Of a stretch of 64,000 bases of DNA, positions 19,801-27,100 are shown in pieces. The stretch comes from Parachlamydiales bacterium (GTDB lineage: Bacteria; Chlamydiota; Chlamydiia; Chlamydiales; JABDDJ01), in assembly GCA_041671045.1 (NCBI GenBank), contig JBAZCF010000012.1, forward strand, positions 23,870-87,869, in the 5' to 3' direction. The notes below the pieces were generated by a model. The model did not search any database, had not been told where the DNA came from, and was given only the letters and a program-made list of their open reading frames with translations. The position numbers were made by a program, and so were the translations under genes. Position 1 is the first letter of the stretch. The number at the start of each line of letters is the position of its first letter.

Positions 19801-22314
19801 AACTCTCCTTTGGGAATCCTGATTCATAACTATATGATAAAGCAACTGTTTAAACATGCCATGTTGACCGAGATACGCAGGGAAAACCGACCCGGTAACC
19901 ATGGGTACAAATTGGCAACCGTTTTATTGTATGAATTTACCAAAGGGACTGCCGTAACACAGGACTTATATAAGTCCAATCCATTGATGCGGCTGGTTAT
20001 GACCGACCGGTTTATGCCGGACAATTTCAAACCGGTACAGTTAATGCAGAACATGATCCGTGAAAAAGGCGATGAAGTGGATCGTCTGACTATGAAAATG
20101 GTAGACGAGATGATCCATTTGTCCAAAAAGGTAGACATTAAAAAACTCGTTACCTGGGGTTATAAAAATATACCTTACCTGATGTTGCCTGATGTGGCAG
20201 AGAAAAAATTCGGTATTGGTTCTCGGGAGGCCAGGTATGTCCATGCCGTCTATGACTTTTATGCCAAGTACCATCCGTTACATAAACAAATTGCCAACGA
20301 CCCCAATCCGCAAAACCGTGGCAATGTGCCATTGATCACTATGCCCATGGCCAATATGACTAAGACACAGGCATTATGGCATGGCGGTTTTCATAATCTT
20401 AAACTGAGGAAACTTTTAAAACCTGAACCATGGGATCGTCAATATATCGATATTAACACAGATGAAGAATCCCCGCCAAAAATGGTGACATTTGTCGATT
20501 ACAAACGTGACTATGATATCAAGACCGGCAATATAAAAGAATTGGAAACGTATTATAATGCGGCGAAGAATAGTTTTCAGGCACAATCTTCGTCACAACA
20601 AGAATTCTCACGTAAGAGAATTATCGTAAAACACGACTCCAAGGATCATTATGTTAAAATGCGTAACCATCACGATAATGCTGTTATGATGTCTCATATG
20701 TCTTCCATGATAAAGAAAAGTCTTATGGAAGATGTGATTCCTTTCTATGATTATATCGATTCCGAATTGTATGGTCGTGGTACGGAAGGACGACCTGGCA
20801 ACCCTGAATTGAAACATATTCGCAAATATATCAAAAAATTTGTGGACATGCGACTTTACGGTAAACCGGACGATATAGGATTTTTCGACCAGGCTGCCAA
20901 TCAATTAATGACCCTGACGGCATTGAAAAGCTTGTCGTTTAACCTTGTCGCACAGACCATGAACTTCTTTGTAGGACAGACCGGCGCTGCCATCAGGATG
21001 GGGTTGCCAAAATATATCAAAGGTGTTGCCTGGATGACCCAACATTACTGGTCAACCCGGCGTATTATGCATGATCTTAAAATTGTCGACGTCACCCAGG
21101 AACATGGATTGGAATACTGGAGTTCGTTATGGCGTAAAGTTATAGGGTTTTCCTTTATTTTTACCGATCTGGTAGAGACCTTTAATCATGGTATTATCCT
21201 GGCCGGTACATTGGAAAGAAAACAGTTGAATGCCTTACGTCGTACTGACCTGAATGAATATACACCCATGAACCCGCAATTTAAACGGATCGTCGAAGAC
21301 AAGATACGGGAAATTACGGGAGATTATGGAGAGAAAAATATCGCCATCGGAGCACACAATACCTGGAACCGGTTTTTCTTCCAGTTCCGCCGGTGGATAC
21401 CCGCTTATGTACTCACCCAATTTGGAAGTGGATATATAGACCGTAATGGTGTCTTTAAACGCGGCTATATCAAATCCGGCATAACTACCATGAATGTCTT
21501 TGTCTATAATTATCTTATCAGTAAAGGAAAGAAACAACAGATCGATAAAGATTATGAACATATTACCGGAAAGAAATTTCCGTCCAAATATAATGAGATG
21601 TCCGACCGGGACCTGTTGGTAATGGGAAAACTTTACTATCGTTACGCCAAAGAAGGGCATATCAAGTTTAGCGATATGGATCCGACTGAAAGGGCGAATT
21701 TCAAAACATTTTATCGCCAGGTAGGACTACTGGCCATGACCGCCGCATTAATGTGGGGACCATTCTTTGGCAAAGGTGATGACGACGACGAGGATAAAGC
21801 ACCACTGGGAATAAATCCTGTCGTGTGGAAGTTTTTTAGCCAGATGATTCTGCAGAGACTTACCGGTGATGTGTTGTTTTATTTTTCTGCATCCAATTGG
21901 AAGTATTGGATGGAAACGCCTGTGGCGGCATTTAAATATGCGTTAGACGTTTGTAATGCCGCATATCTTACTTCTCTATGGATGGCAGGGGAATTCGGCA
22001 ATGACGATGCTTACATGAAAGCCAGATACCAAAGTAATGAACCTCCATATGGAATGGAAAGTGAAGTAAAGGCATGGAATAAACTATTAAAAGTAACACC
22101 TGGTGGAAGTATGTGGTATAATGTAAAAAAGACAATCACTACTATAGAGGAAGTTCAAGGTAAAAAACAAAAGGACTTGCCGGAATGGATGAAGGAGGAA
22201 AAGCCTGAATTGCCTGAAAGATATTTGGAATTGGAAAAAGAAAAGAAAAAAAGTAAAAATAGTAGTACCTTAGTACCGGGAAAACCTGTATATAGAACTC
22301 CAGGACAAAAATAG
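7834..22314 (+). CDS. Giant virion protein: crAss-type RNA polymerase fused to polyvalent-protein domains
   Basis: 4826 residues. Visible order: an N-terminal module (1-60); a charged coiled-coil zone (about 255-480); a hydrophobic segment (about 677-709); a low-complexity linker (about 1145-1215); and the RNA polymerase core. The core has a possible first double-psi barrel lysine (K2217 in SGTKFADG) and the catalytic loop D2502-N-D2504-G-D2506. Next come a cpYpsA/SLOG domain (about 3129-3296), an HEHAH metallopeptidase motif (3459-3463) and a PD-(D/E)XK nuclease (about 3568-3820: D3720, D3733-F-K3735). A C-terminal region follows, with hydrophobic helices near 4623-4650 and an Asp-rich patch. 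The DxDGD loop is the family mark of the packaged crAss RNA polymerase, thought to be injected to transcribe early genes. The extra domains match those of polyvalent proteins delivered with phage DNA. Fusion of all of them in one frame is unusually large; proteolytic processing is possible. Starts on the ATG overlapping the previous stop. Confidence 0.8.
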   Translation: MKQNIPIEAEKSELILRNENGDHAIIPARYRSKVKYLLQHGHHNAVTNLVNTLPVMEDYAEDGTVVPAGQSEQPQQDGEIYFEIEGKIYSYTNLKKKGWPNEELSKHNTYKRARSGAGFVKVSEGRQEKSVEQPLPEWTKGQTKKPAEQPVSEQPVEQQEEKPKEQSITEGNFTYIRNPQTGKVYVKHKDANSFQDLDEKRVSSPNMIPVIDEVEKKFNDQFGIVDPWQQQVNFVLSQNEDVYKTYIGEFDKQIKEKEDQIRKLEISAPKSNAVQISPEGIPMVTEQPGNDEVFKLRSQVNDLKLYKTRLDKSYKQPVELYNIARKTIKDHGEMVQKDYTKDPVQGMNDVYRYRAPILKQYLPPEGQDQFEFVLKLQDIDEQVRKNKEAIQYEKDHPPEASMTGKKSTLQTLEEKRKELSEKRGKIRSEIQAHKSGYIGILDKIIDQKTQQVSSEPDLQKRMELQNEILGYQQLKTTIYKSQEEQVNDLSKQYESELIKFADLIPNVTPREALNFYFQTLVTQQQQLMDDLRLGQSAFRDNMVNLASNFKNNAKLEQLYGPDGVEAKIRTIAPALLLDELPKEYLTGNKVDPDQGWLKRQADKAFSREYPLGNIVLKIEQTYSPHMQAVSQTVSQQAQALNSALTESGIDKYLNNTANKVIQDKADVKHWSSEDIGNMVGPTLGILLPMAIGNVAFAGVKALVPFANMVRGVKLANSVSKANKIVKGAKLLGAEMAEMGAEYKLGGMIFSGNDQIRSEADFQSGAFGAVGSSAVRAIPMPGIVKAVFGKNSGKFMKLLQKKVQTTGKLVPRKSADLIGRGFGEFGEEFNQTTWQLYRDTENKSDFKEQFQQQFGSVDDSFHFFTQTFGMGLIFGMGGHLGQVYTESIKSTRAKVKSATQATAGANFATSFLAKYQAKDIASDPGKYDIETLATAYNVLDSFEKEGNIDTREKTAKKKIETELRSRDVEDIEINAIAKKARLNYTAEILDAAKDSKLAKEVRQQADDVEKNLVNYRRDRTKRVKENLADQNIEELQKTSGTVNDLTKLIDPQHLNVMSSIEKGVPVEKPAMKTAFDGLTQTYRQLHALRNNPARQNTTKQIEDVQSVISQNLNAIVDKYQQVSTMDDKVTLDEMANLSNNIASHIKFTQDARKVKEETNAKSQKSRTKRNGRKSEGVRTDVTEEQLGGESKEETSGNVSEEIPSVPEETSVEETPTDIEQAKQKLADAKKLRNEHNRKISELTSQIEYDEHNLAAQSGQTDAASIAGAKILEERITKAKTEKAELEKTLPDISKEQRSVRQKTIDSAEEQGYVHLPVGSDQLRGAGLKQSRNEKILNTRKNVKEGDVVEISYKERKDFTKEELAYKSSVHPEGYDHLLTAVVNGQSIGGIPYRSETDNAIVKAIKEGLKPRLVITERHGEGVTFEVVTEKTGTQKILEETAKEVASRVEEEPSAYKKKMKGEVDEINKALDHLGQSFKGLFKIKGDQDLNLGIIPNDIRDSIFADLLKIGAEVLIRIPAITGAELIKTIGKLIVDAGYPKRFLMYVDMFADTLLNALGVINDLEKGYNQFRNKFNKFSAEAWYTSSDEKIRALRKVFSGMWSVMLDNGILEPEREIYNLCQDKAFLESFKNENSVYYHIINNIKPVNPELAKVLLDDNVITFEEMVSLKNFYSGLTLMPTFYIHQSSTKFGDKFQILNSNQNDRTHDWSKIIKTTLETLIYGDIKTDNEKALSTLVTDYVGRGNKNSKEAIIRNKYRGDEKQMRAELISLYSEFLSKITGIHENIWRYYFNSSNEKEFMAGKDGKTEGVASIIYYLQEGNIAYTKGGNGTYIKGAIDYFLVTPNIKGVNSNIVKLVNSTMDSQHVALFYNNIKGDRKTSFEQLSDIVISARNVKEKLAHAFYQDNPILKHHEQSGEIQLGKFDGVSNKSTNNNILADDLSDEDYILSQLLLFHTGDKAYRHFIGQFGDKGQIYDIETPKYAEARRTYLELLKKYEGKSDILKLMATEEELKATAEELIAIINGNSSAFGFNATTPINVIRQFARSFVFNYAINKHYSDLIFHGRIEQYKDMNLMVKRAGSSNSPGYVPDMYIDGGIGLNQKHAILNNPVSTKIQEKLGLKKPFETMDGIQFMTRDFADKMEISMGSIFARVEEFSKLNSVKSLYSIVKNNGDRGLTKTNLVIIDEIADATPGKIFEKIHKMMIDSGAETLSFIDSGTKFADGPVNNVFKDDEFIGIEGKLQVFDRPNSNFFIQQDLRHDIIPEFKKQSIQTIGNFINLTNAEQITELWNKIQEQVVTKVTAEMDGMTDQGLRDMLLEEVDQEQLPELYDYVKKGGNVRKPNPYFESLLNGIKASYIGRKALERRVNRVALQEIPVGDVPLRPPRKTADGKHVLLAEIACNIKGVRYMSDSPSFTKLEDAITYIRQNKLVDLMSENQDGIQIVNAWEIEQENGLYYIPGEPVMVTRVPADDLHSHTLARARMKLRDAGNVIMTDSESQSIAGSDNDGDMRYCESFVKAKDGHIVINDTSVTGMLNQSMMLVLDEYRNVRNFDRIREQISKDKYDAIIKKAQDKASLYKHNNFIDNVNTRKQNVVGGKVISITAKLNTTYDFIKRLNITLKKTSVFGKVKITGFSTDKFSLLKHHIGNLLNLALDNAKDPKIEFLGFNEITAGMFVTALVSDKSMDEMSKTQQETAIIERIKQISEYFNSGIGQEFIRLERTRKRSDSQKTIKDTWKALQHQFGKDSVNELKNLYYLNKDVNQLTTFIDISREIPPSAEEFAKVDEAYNRIKDNDLKNIDVGNAFPGGNISVFLKGAQVSYEQAAKLVYSEATQWSPFFKKVMNEVFLTEQVSEEQDALDVSGTQSHGKNIRQDEYVSAFYKFFNKLYSILAMDNGRTVKQLYNDVVKAIEGDITNNKFLALLQVRIDTKENTSRIEILSNYKKSDISKEDLERIHEDFNALPLTVKQSVVLYSMHEYGITVSSWGGNYSKLFPVEFMIEMDKIMEPLRDLIVTDSSADQNRYGNIFKFELKKLFGKTKWDWNRYPFDVNLKRKIAEDLLVKIQNAQKEKMSNTDIMKIVNETVNIPGRPEVREAYNELVKMAGEKDFVEFLTDIVNRGTPGETKNKPEVIRPKKIISGGQIGGDRGGLQGAKDLGIETGGWIPKGFKTSEGNKPELGTEYGLKETEGTDYPERTMKNVDDSGGTIAILWGQSVGTGKTIGYAQTHNWQYGNNKSSDVGYKPVLVITTHNIEDAAQQLKDFVKRNSIEVLNIAGHRETSQPGIQEFTRQVIIKAFGEQPKQMMEIWPSVQSVRDEFKLDRWVTIDDKPKKIKRVFPNDQRLSNLVDAINVKYPYMDAYAVQMADGFKIEIIEDFNKPRQHSSISPLGELYANADPELQDYIVSHFAKLFPGVKIFSSRTDFDKFVIDSFGSLSDVSLNTIGMTFRGAVWIDPERAVQSTFFHEHAHIYWAMLPNSNPIKKKLLEMFGTEEDAVIAIGQAGTEYAQVMKDGSNWEKFQELLKQFWIEVKNAFGQVDRGDVAMIMAKNIWHNKDGVIPVSESLNAIRFMKDETTGIDFDEEKHRYIASDGKTILVSVTQLEGSLHQVLFDPGMQVNYSVQKEIKERAEKNLPAWSAEDVEKRKTDLMNKWARSPEIGNAIHASLQALRAGQPVPKEYSRMFAKGVLEDFTKTTEEQFKILNPNGDPELAEQLIASEEDFIAGHVDKQIVSEDGITVIDFKTSDKRVWNEDGETLSDDYTHAINVRRYISPFENIKDNKQNHHKIQVNLYGRILAKMGKKVKQGIIQPVYYELDKNGKISKVEFEKPIDTNYAKHTDATDRIIMKNRIMQNDIQNGYEHDEDVRYEGYSDVALDNQRTAMAELQSSLNVMSGETLANISEDSASRILGKGHFLIKEHLVELGFSEQEVAKMDLFTALSHFVNEEGRPGDIGPGYKKAALKDDPAMKILEEIKTLERLASFEYEDIKKYESQSRDYNSPLGILIHNYMIKQLFKHAMLTEIRRENRPGNHGYKLATVLLYEFTKGTAVTQDLYKSNPLMRLVMTDRFMPDNFKPVQLMQNMIREKGDEVDRLTMKMVDEMIHLSKKVDIKKLVTWGYKNIPYLMLPDVAEKKFGIGSREARYVHAVYDFYAKYHPLHKQIANDPNPQNRGNVPLITMPMANMTKTQALWHGGFHNLKLRKLLKPEPWDRQYIDINTDEESPPKMVTFVDYKRDYDIKTGNIKELETYYNAAKNSFQAQSSSQQEFSRKRIIVKHDSKDHYVKMRNHHDNAVMMSHMSSMIKKSLMEDVIPFYDYIDSELYGRGTEGRPGNPELKHIRKYIKKFVDMRLYGKPDDIGFFDQAANQLMTLTALKSLSFNLVAQTMNFFVGQTGAAIRMGLPKYIKGVAWMTQHYWSTRRIMHDLKIVDVTQEHGLEYWSSLWRKVIGFSFIFTDLVETFNHGIILAGTLERKQLNALRRTDLNEYTPMNPQFKRIVEDKIREITGDYGEKNIAIGAHNTWNRFFFQFRRWIPAYVLTQFGSGYIDRNGVFKRGYIKSGITTMNVFVYNYLISKGKKQQIDKDYEHITGKKFPSKYNEMSDRDLLVMGKLYYRYAKEGHIKFSDMDPTERANFKTFYRQVGLLAMTAALMWGPFFGKGDDDDEDKAPLGINPVVWKFFSQMILQRLTGDVLFYFSASNWKYWMETPVAAFKYALDVCNAAYLTSLWMAGEFGNDDAYMKARYQSNEPPYGMESEVKAWNKLLKVTPGGSMWYNVKKTITTIEEVQGKKQKDLPEWMKEEKPELPERYLELEKEKKKSKNSSTLVPGKPVYRTPGQK
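11279..11464 (+). CDS. Nested out-of-frame small basic protein inside the giant gene
   Basis: A 61-residue ATG-started frame, shifted by +1 relative to the giant gene. It reads MPEKLRKKLMRKARNLGLKG and continues with KAKVYGQM, KSNW and a basic RKKKRR tail. It aligns without gaps from residue 1 to the separate 50-residue protein at 54155-54307 (identical at M1, P2, L9, A13, L18, G20, A25, Y28, G29, M31, K34, W37, R41, K42, K43). In the host frame the same DNA codes only for a hydrophilic linker. The base context before the ATG is A/T-rich with no Shine-Dalgarno, as for other genes here. Either a true overprinted gene or a captured remnant; expression is not shown. Confidence 0.5.
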   Translation: MPEKLRKKLMRKARNLGLKGMDEKAKVYGQMLQKSNWGANRKKKRRGTYQKKYRPFPKRPV

Positions 22315-22320
22315 GAAATC

Positions 22321-22953
22321 ATGAATATCAAGACAACCGTAAATCAACTTAACAGTGGTGCAACCATCCATATTTATGACAGCACACTGGATTATAACGT
22401 CACGACCAACCCGGGCGGGTGGTGCCTGGATGCACTGGGTCCCAACCCGCAACGAACGGATATCGATGAACTGATCATTACCGTCGCCAAAGGAGACCTC
22501 ACTGTAACATTAAATTATACCGGGGCGGACATTACCAGTTATCTTGATCCTACCCATGGACTACTGTTGTCTGCAGCGACGATGTTCGGTACGGCATATG
22601 ATGTCTTTGAAGATGGTATCTATGCCATCACGATAACGATGAATGGAAGTTGGACAAACCCGGATACAGGATTGGTAGAAGACGTTGCCGAGTCCGACGA
22701 GATCTATGAAGCATTGTTATGGGCCATGAATGACGATATCCGACATCTGGTCATTACCATTGAAGTGCCGATTAAGAATTACCTGGAAGCATACAATACT
22801 TCACTTCTGAATACTTTGTTTGACGCAATTATTTATAATTGTGAATATGGCAATATAGAGAAAGCACAGGATATCATTGATTATCTTACCGATGTGCTGG
22901 CAAACAATACGACATTAACCGAACTTTTTAAAAACTTTGAAAATTATGGATAA
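22321..22953 (+). CDS. Virion-associated protein of unknown function
   Basis: 210 residues, acidic, with alternating beta-type segments in the first half and helical segments at the end. No motif recognised. It begins six bases after the giant gene and its last 17 bases overlap the start of the first collagen-like gene, so it is translated as part of the late operon. Position before the fibre genes suggests a tail adaptor or fibre-attachment protein, which is inference. Confidence 0.5.
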   Translation: MNIKTTVNQLNSGATIHIYDSTLDYNVTTNPGGWCLDALGPNPQRTDIDELIITVAKGDLTVTLNYTGADITSYLDPTHGLLLSAATMFGTAYDVFEDGIYAITITMNGSWTNPDTGLVEDVAESDEIYEALLWAMNDDIRHLVITIEVPIKNYLEAYNTSLLNTLFDAIIYNCEYGNIEKAQDIIDYLTDVLANNTTLTELFKNFENYG

Positions 22954-24151
22954 GTACGGCAGTAACAATTACAGGATCAATCAGGGACTGGCTGGTCCAA
23001 CCGGTAAGACCGGCGCCACCGGTGCGACGGGACAGACCGCCGGAACAGGTCCGACGGGTGCAACGGGCAAGACGGGTGTGACAGGTGCGACAGGACCAAC
23101 AGGTACACAAGGCAGTATCGGTATTACAGGGGTTACCGGAGCTACCGCTCTGGACATTACTTATGCCACTATAGACCGCAGTACCATATTGATTCCCGTT
23201 ACCGTTGCAGGAGTGGTAAAGACTTATACGGGTATCTTTGCCGTACTTAAAGTATTTACCGGAGGGGTGGAACAGGATATCAGTGGAGATACTGTAACGG
23301 TAGCCACGACAGACTGTACGGTAACGCAAGGAGCCGAGACGACCGGAACGGGTATGGGACGTAAACTTAACGTTACCAACCTCGCCGCCGATACGGGAGC
23401 GTTTGTAGTGACCCATACGGTTAATGCCACACTGGTATCACAAAGGGTATATATCGCCAAGATCTATGATGGTTCTACCGGCCAGACGGGTGCGACAGCC
23501 AGTACAGGACTTACAGGGCCAACAGGCATTACCGGCATAACAGGTATTACAGGACTGACAGGTATGACAGGACAGACAGGTGTGGCAGGAGCAGCAGGAG
23601 CTGCAGGACCGCAAGGGGAAATCGGCGTTACCGGAATTACAGGAATGACCGGGCAGACAGGCATACAAGGTGTCACCGGAGTGACAGGAGCCGGTACGAC
23701 AGGAGACGCAGGTGCTACAGGACAGACAGGCCGGACAGGAAGTACAGGCAATACCGGAACGGCAGGGATAGGTGCTATGACCAAAGTACGTATTACCGCT
23801 TCACAAATGACTTCTAACCTTGCTGCAGGGATAACCCTTATCGCCGCTTCGGTAGGTAAGTACATAACACCATTACTGGCCATCGTTAAAGTGACACAGG
23901 GAGGCACGCCTTTTGAGAATGCCGCCAACGATGCCTATATATCGTGGCTCGGCGGTTCCAATATCCTTACTGTTCCCAATGGGCTTATAGAGACTGGGGC
24001 GACAAGGGTGGACATTTTGTTCCCGACGGGATCTTTTACCAGTGTCGCTTCCAATACGACACTTATCTTATGGTCAGCCACAGATTGCAGTGCCGGAGTA
24101 GGTGGTTATGTCGACGTCACACTTTATTATCTTGAAGGTGAAGAATACTAA
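22937..24151 (+). CDS. Collagen-like tail fibre protein (short)
   Basis: 404 residues. Two Gly-X-Y tracts (about residues 15-65 and 180-275), dominated by Gly-X-Thr triplets such as GATGQTG and GITGMTG, flank a beta-rich globular domain (about 70-178). A C-terminal globular domain (about 277-404) follows. Gly-X-Y tracts form triple helices, so a trimeric fibre is expected. The stop overlaps the ATG of the next gene by one base. Likely exposed on the virion and involved in attachment; receptor unknown. The antisense open frames here are composition artefacts of the repeats. Confidence 0.75.
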   Translation: MKIMDKYGSNNYRINQGLAGPTGKTGATGATGQTAGTGPTGATGKTGVTGATGPTGTQGSIGITGVTGATALDITYATIDRSTILIPVTVAGVVKTYTGIFAVLKVFTGGVEQDISGDTVTVATTDCTVTQGAETTGTGMGRKLNVTNLAADTGAFVVTHTVNATLVSQRVYIAKIYDGSTGQTGATASTGLTGPTGITGITGITGLTGMTGQTGVAGAAGAAGPQGEIGVTGITGMTGQTGIQGVTGVTGAGTTGDAGATGQTGRTGSTGNTGTAGIGAMTKVRITASQMTSNLAAGITLIAASVGKYITPLLAIVKVTQGGTPFENAANDAYISWLGGSNILTVPNGLIETGATRVDILFPTGSFTSVASNTTLILWSATDCSAGVGGYVDVTLYYLEGEEY

Positions 24152-27100
24152 TGGCAACACTGGACGGTCTTCCATATTTTAAAAAACTCAATCTCAATAC
24201 AGAGTTTATAAATTCCCTTATTCAGAAAGGAAATATAAACGTCGCCGCCGATTTTCCTTTACTGGTCGACGTGCAGGTACGATACACTTATTTTGTCCTG
24301 GCGGCAGTGACCGACAATGTCCCACTGCATACCAATACAGGACTGAGTTTCATCAACGGGGATATTATATCCTGGGACGGGGTGACCTGGACTTTGCTGG
24401 GCAATTATATTATTGACATTCCTATGGGCGCAACCGGTGTTCCCGGTGCCGTTTCATTTCAATATTGGTACAATACTGACCTTACTCCGGATACTAATGG
24501 TGAGATGTACCTTGACTCGACTTTAATTACTGATATTAGTACAATTGCTTTATATGATATTGACAATAATAGTGTTGATGTTTCCAGTTTTTTTGCTTAT
24601 ATAGAAGGTATAGACAGTAGAGATATTTATCTTCAAATTACAAGTGTTGCCAATAATGGTATATCAGGAGTATATTTTGCTTATAGTATTAGTTATAATT
24701 ATCCGGTTCATATTCTCATAATGAATGTGATATATTTTGGCGGATCTGGTACTATCAATTTAAATGATCCGATGGTCGTTTCTTTCACTATTGGTGGTCC
24801 TATTGGTAAAACTGGTAAAACAGGAAGTACAGGACTTACTGGTACGACGGGACAGACGGGACAGACGGGACAGACGGGATTGACAGGCATACAAGGACCG
24901 ATAGGCCAGACAGGACCACAGGGAGTGCAGGGCATTCAAGGTGTACAGGGCGAACAAGGCAATACGGGACAGACAGGTGTACAAGGTGTGCAAGGGGAGG
25001 CAGGGGTTACTGGTGAGACGGGTGCGACAGGTGGAATAGGAGGGATTGGAACGACGGGTATGACAGGAATGAGTGGGCAGAGTATTACCGGTACGACGGG
25101 TGCGACTGGAATGACAGGACAGAGCGGTTATGGTATGACTGGACTGACTGGTGCTACGGGACTGCAAGGAGAACAAGGTCAGACTGGCATGACCGGTCAG
25201 ACGGGAGTACAGGGAGATCAAGGGATAGTAGGCCCTACCGGACCACAGGGAATACAGGGGGTGCAGGGTATACAAGGTATTCAGGGAAATACAGGACAGA
25301 CTGGTAAAACGGGTATGACTGGAAAGACTGGGATGACGGGTGTGCAAGGAGAGCAAGGTAATACTGGTGAGACAGGACAGACAGGTATAACCGGTGTTCA
25401 TTCTGGAAGAAGATGGATATTTGGTACTGATCCTTCTGTAGAAGGTGTGTTTAAACCAGGACAAGAAACATTTTTAATGTTAGATTACTTCTATATAAAT
25501 TATGTAGATTATGATGGAGTAGATGTAAATGTATGGATATTGTCATGGTTGGCAGGTGATATTATAAAGATAGAACATGAAAGTACTCCTTCCATATTCG
25601 GAATTTATACTTTTAATACTATAGAAGATTATGAAACTTATTTTAAAATTAATATAACAGTTATTACTGGTAATGGAAGTTTATTACTTGATGAGAGATA
25701 TATTTTTACCCAGATAAAAACCGGACTGCAAGGATTAACTGGAATAACTGGAGAAACCGGTAGTCAAGGTAATACAGGTCAGACGGGAAAGACGGGCATG
25801 ACAGGACAAACCGGTATTCAAGGGATAGTAGGTCCTACCGGTCCGCAAGGAGTTCAAGGTATACAAGGAATTCAGGGAGAACAAGGAAATACCGGTCAGA
25901 CTGGAATACAAGGCGAGCAAGGTAACACAGGACAGACTGGGATTGGACAAACAGGTGCCACAGGACAGTCAGGAATGTCTATAACAGGTTCTACAGGACA
26001 GACAGGTGAAACAGGTTTTGGTAATATCGGCGTTACCGGAATGACAGGAACAGGTTCTACCGGCCCAACAGGACCTGCAGGACAGACAGGTGTCACCGGT
26101 GCAGGAGAAACAGGCGCTACAGGTCAGACGGGTACACCGGGAGCCGGTGGACTTACCTGGATTGAAAAAAGCGCCAATTATACTATTGCCGGTTATGAAG
26201 GAGTGTTGGCCAACACATTGGGAGGTACATGGGAACTTACCCTGCCTTTAAGTCCGACAATAGGAACTACGGTCGGTATATCCGATGCCAAATCAAATTT
26301 TGCCACGGCAAACTTGTCCGTTTTAAGAAATGGGGAACTGATCCATGGTATTGCTGAAGACCTGAGTTGTGATGTAGATGATGTAGCTTTTAACCTGGTC
26401 TATACCGGTTCGACTACAGGGTGGAAGATAGAGACATATCTTTCCCAGGGATTTACCGGAGTAGCACAAGGACCGCAAGGCAACACAGGCGCTACCGGTG
26501 AGACAGGAGCAGGATATACCGGTGCGACAGGGATGACAGGACTTACCGGCGCTGTTGGAGAAACGGGTGCCGGTGAGACAGGTGCCGTTGGTGGAACGGG
26601 TATGACTGGAGCAACAGGGATGACCGGTGTTGGCAGTACCGGCGCCATTGGCGGAACAGGTGCAACAGGACAGTCTGGATTTGGCCAGACAGGTATAACC
26701 GGTATGACGGGTGCTACAGGTGCCACAGGCCAAATAGGTATACAAGGCATTGTAGGTCCGACAGGGCCACAAGGCATACAGGGGATTCAAGGTATACAAG
26801 GTGAACAGGGGAATACGGGTGAGACAGGTATACAAGGCAATACAGGTATGACCGGTGCAGGCGAAACAGGTGCAGCAGGGGTCACTGGCGAAACAGGGAC
26901 AACTGGAGAAACAGGTGCGACAGGACAGACAGGTGTTGGCACAACCGGCGAAACAGGTATTGCTGGATCAACGGGACAGACAGGATATGGAAATACAGGT
27001 ATTACAGGTAATACCGGTACGACAGGTCAGACGGGACAGACAGGAGAACAGGGCAGTCAGGGCATACAAGGGGAAGTAGGTCCTACAGGACCACAAGGTA

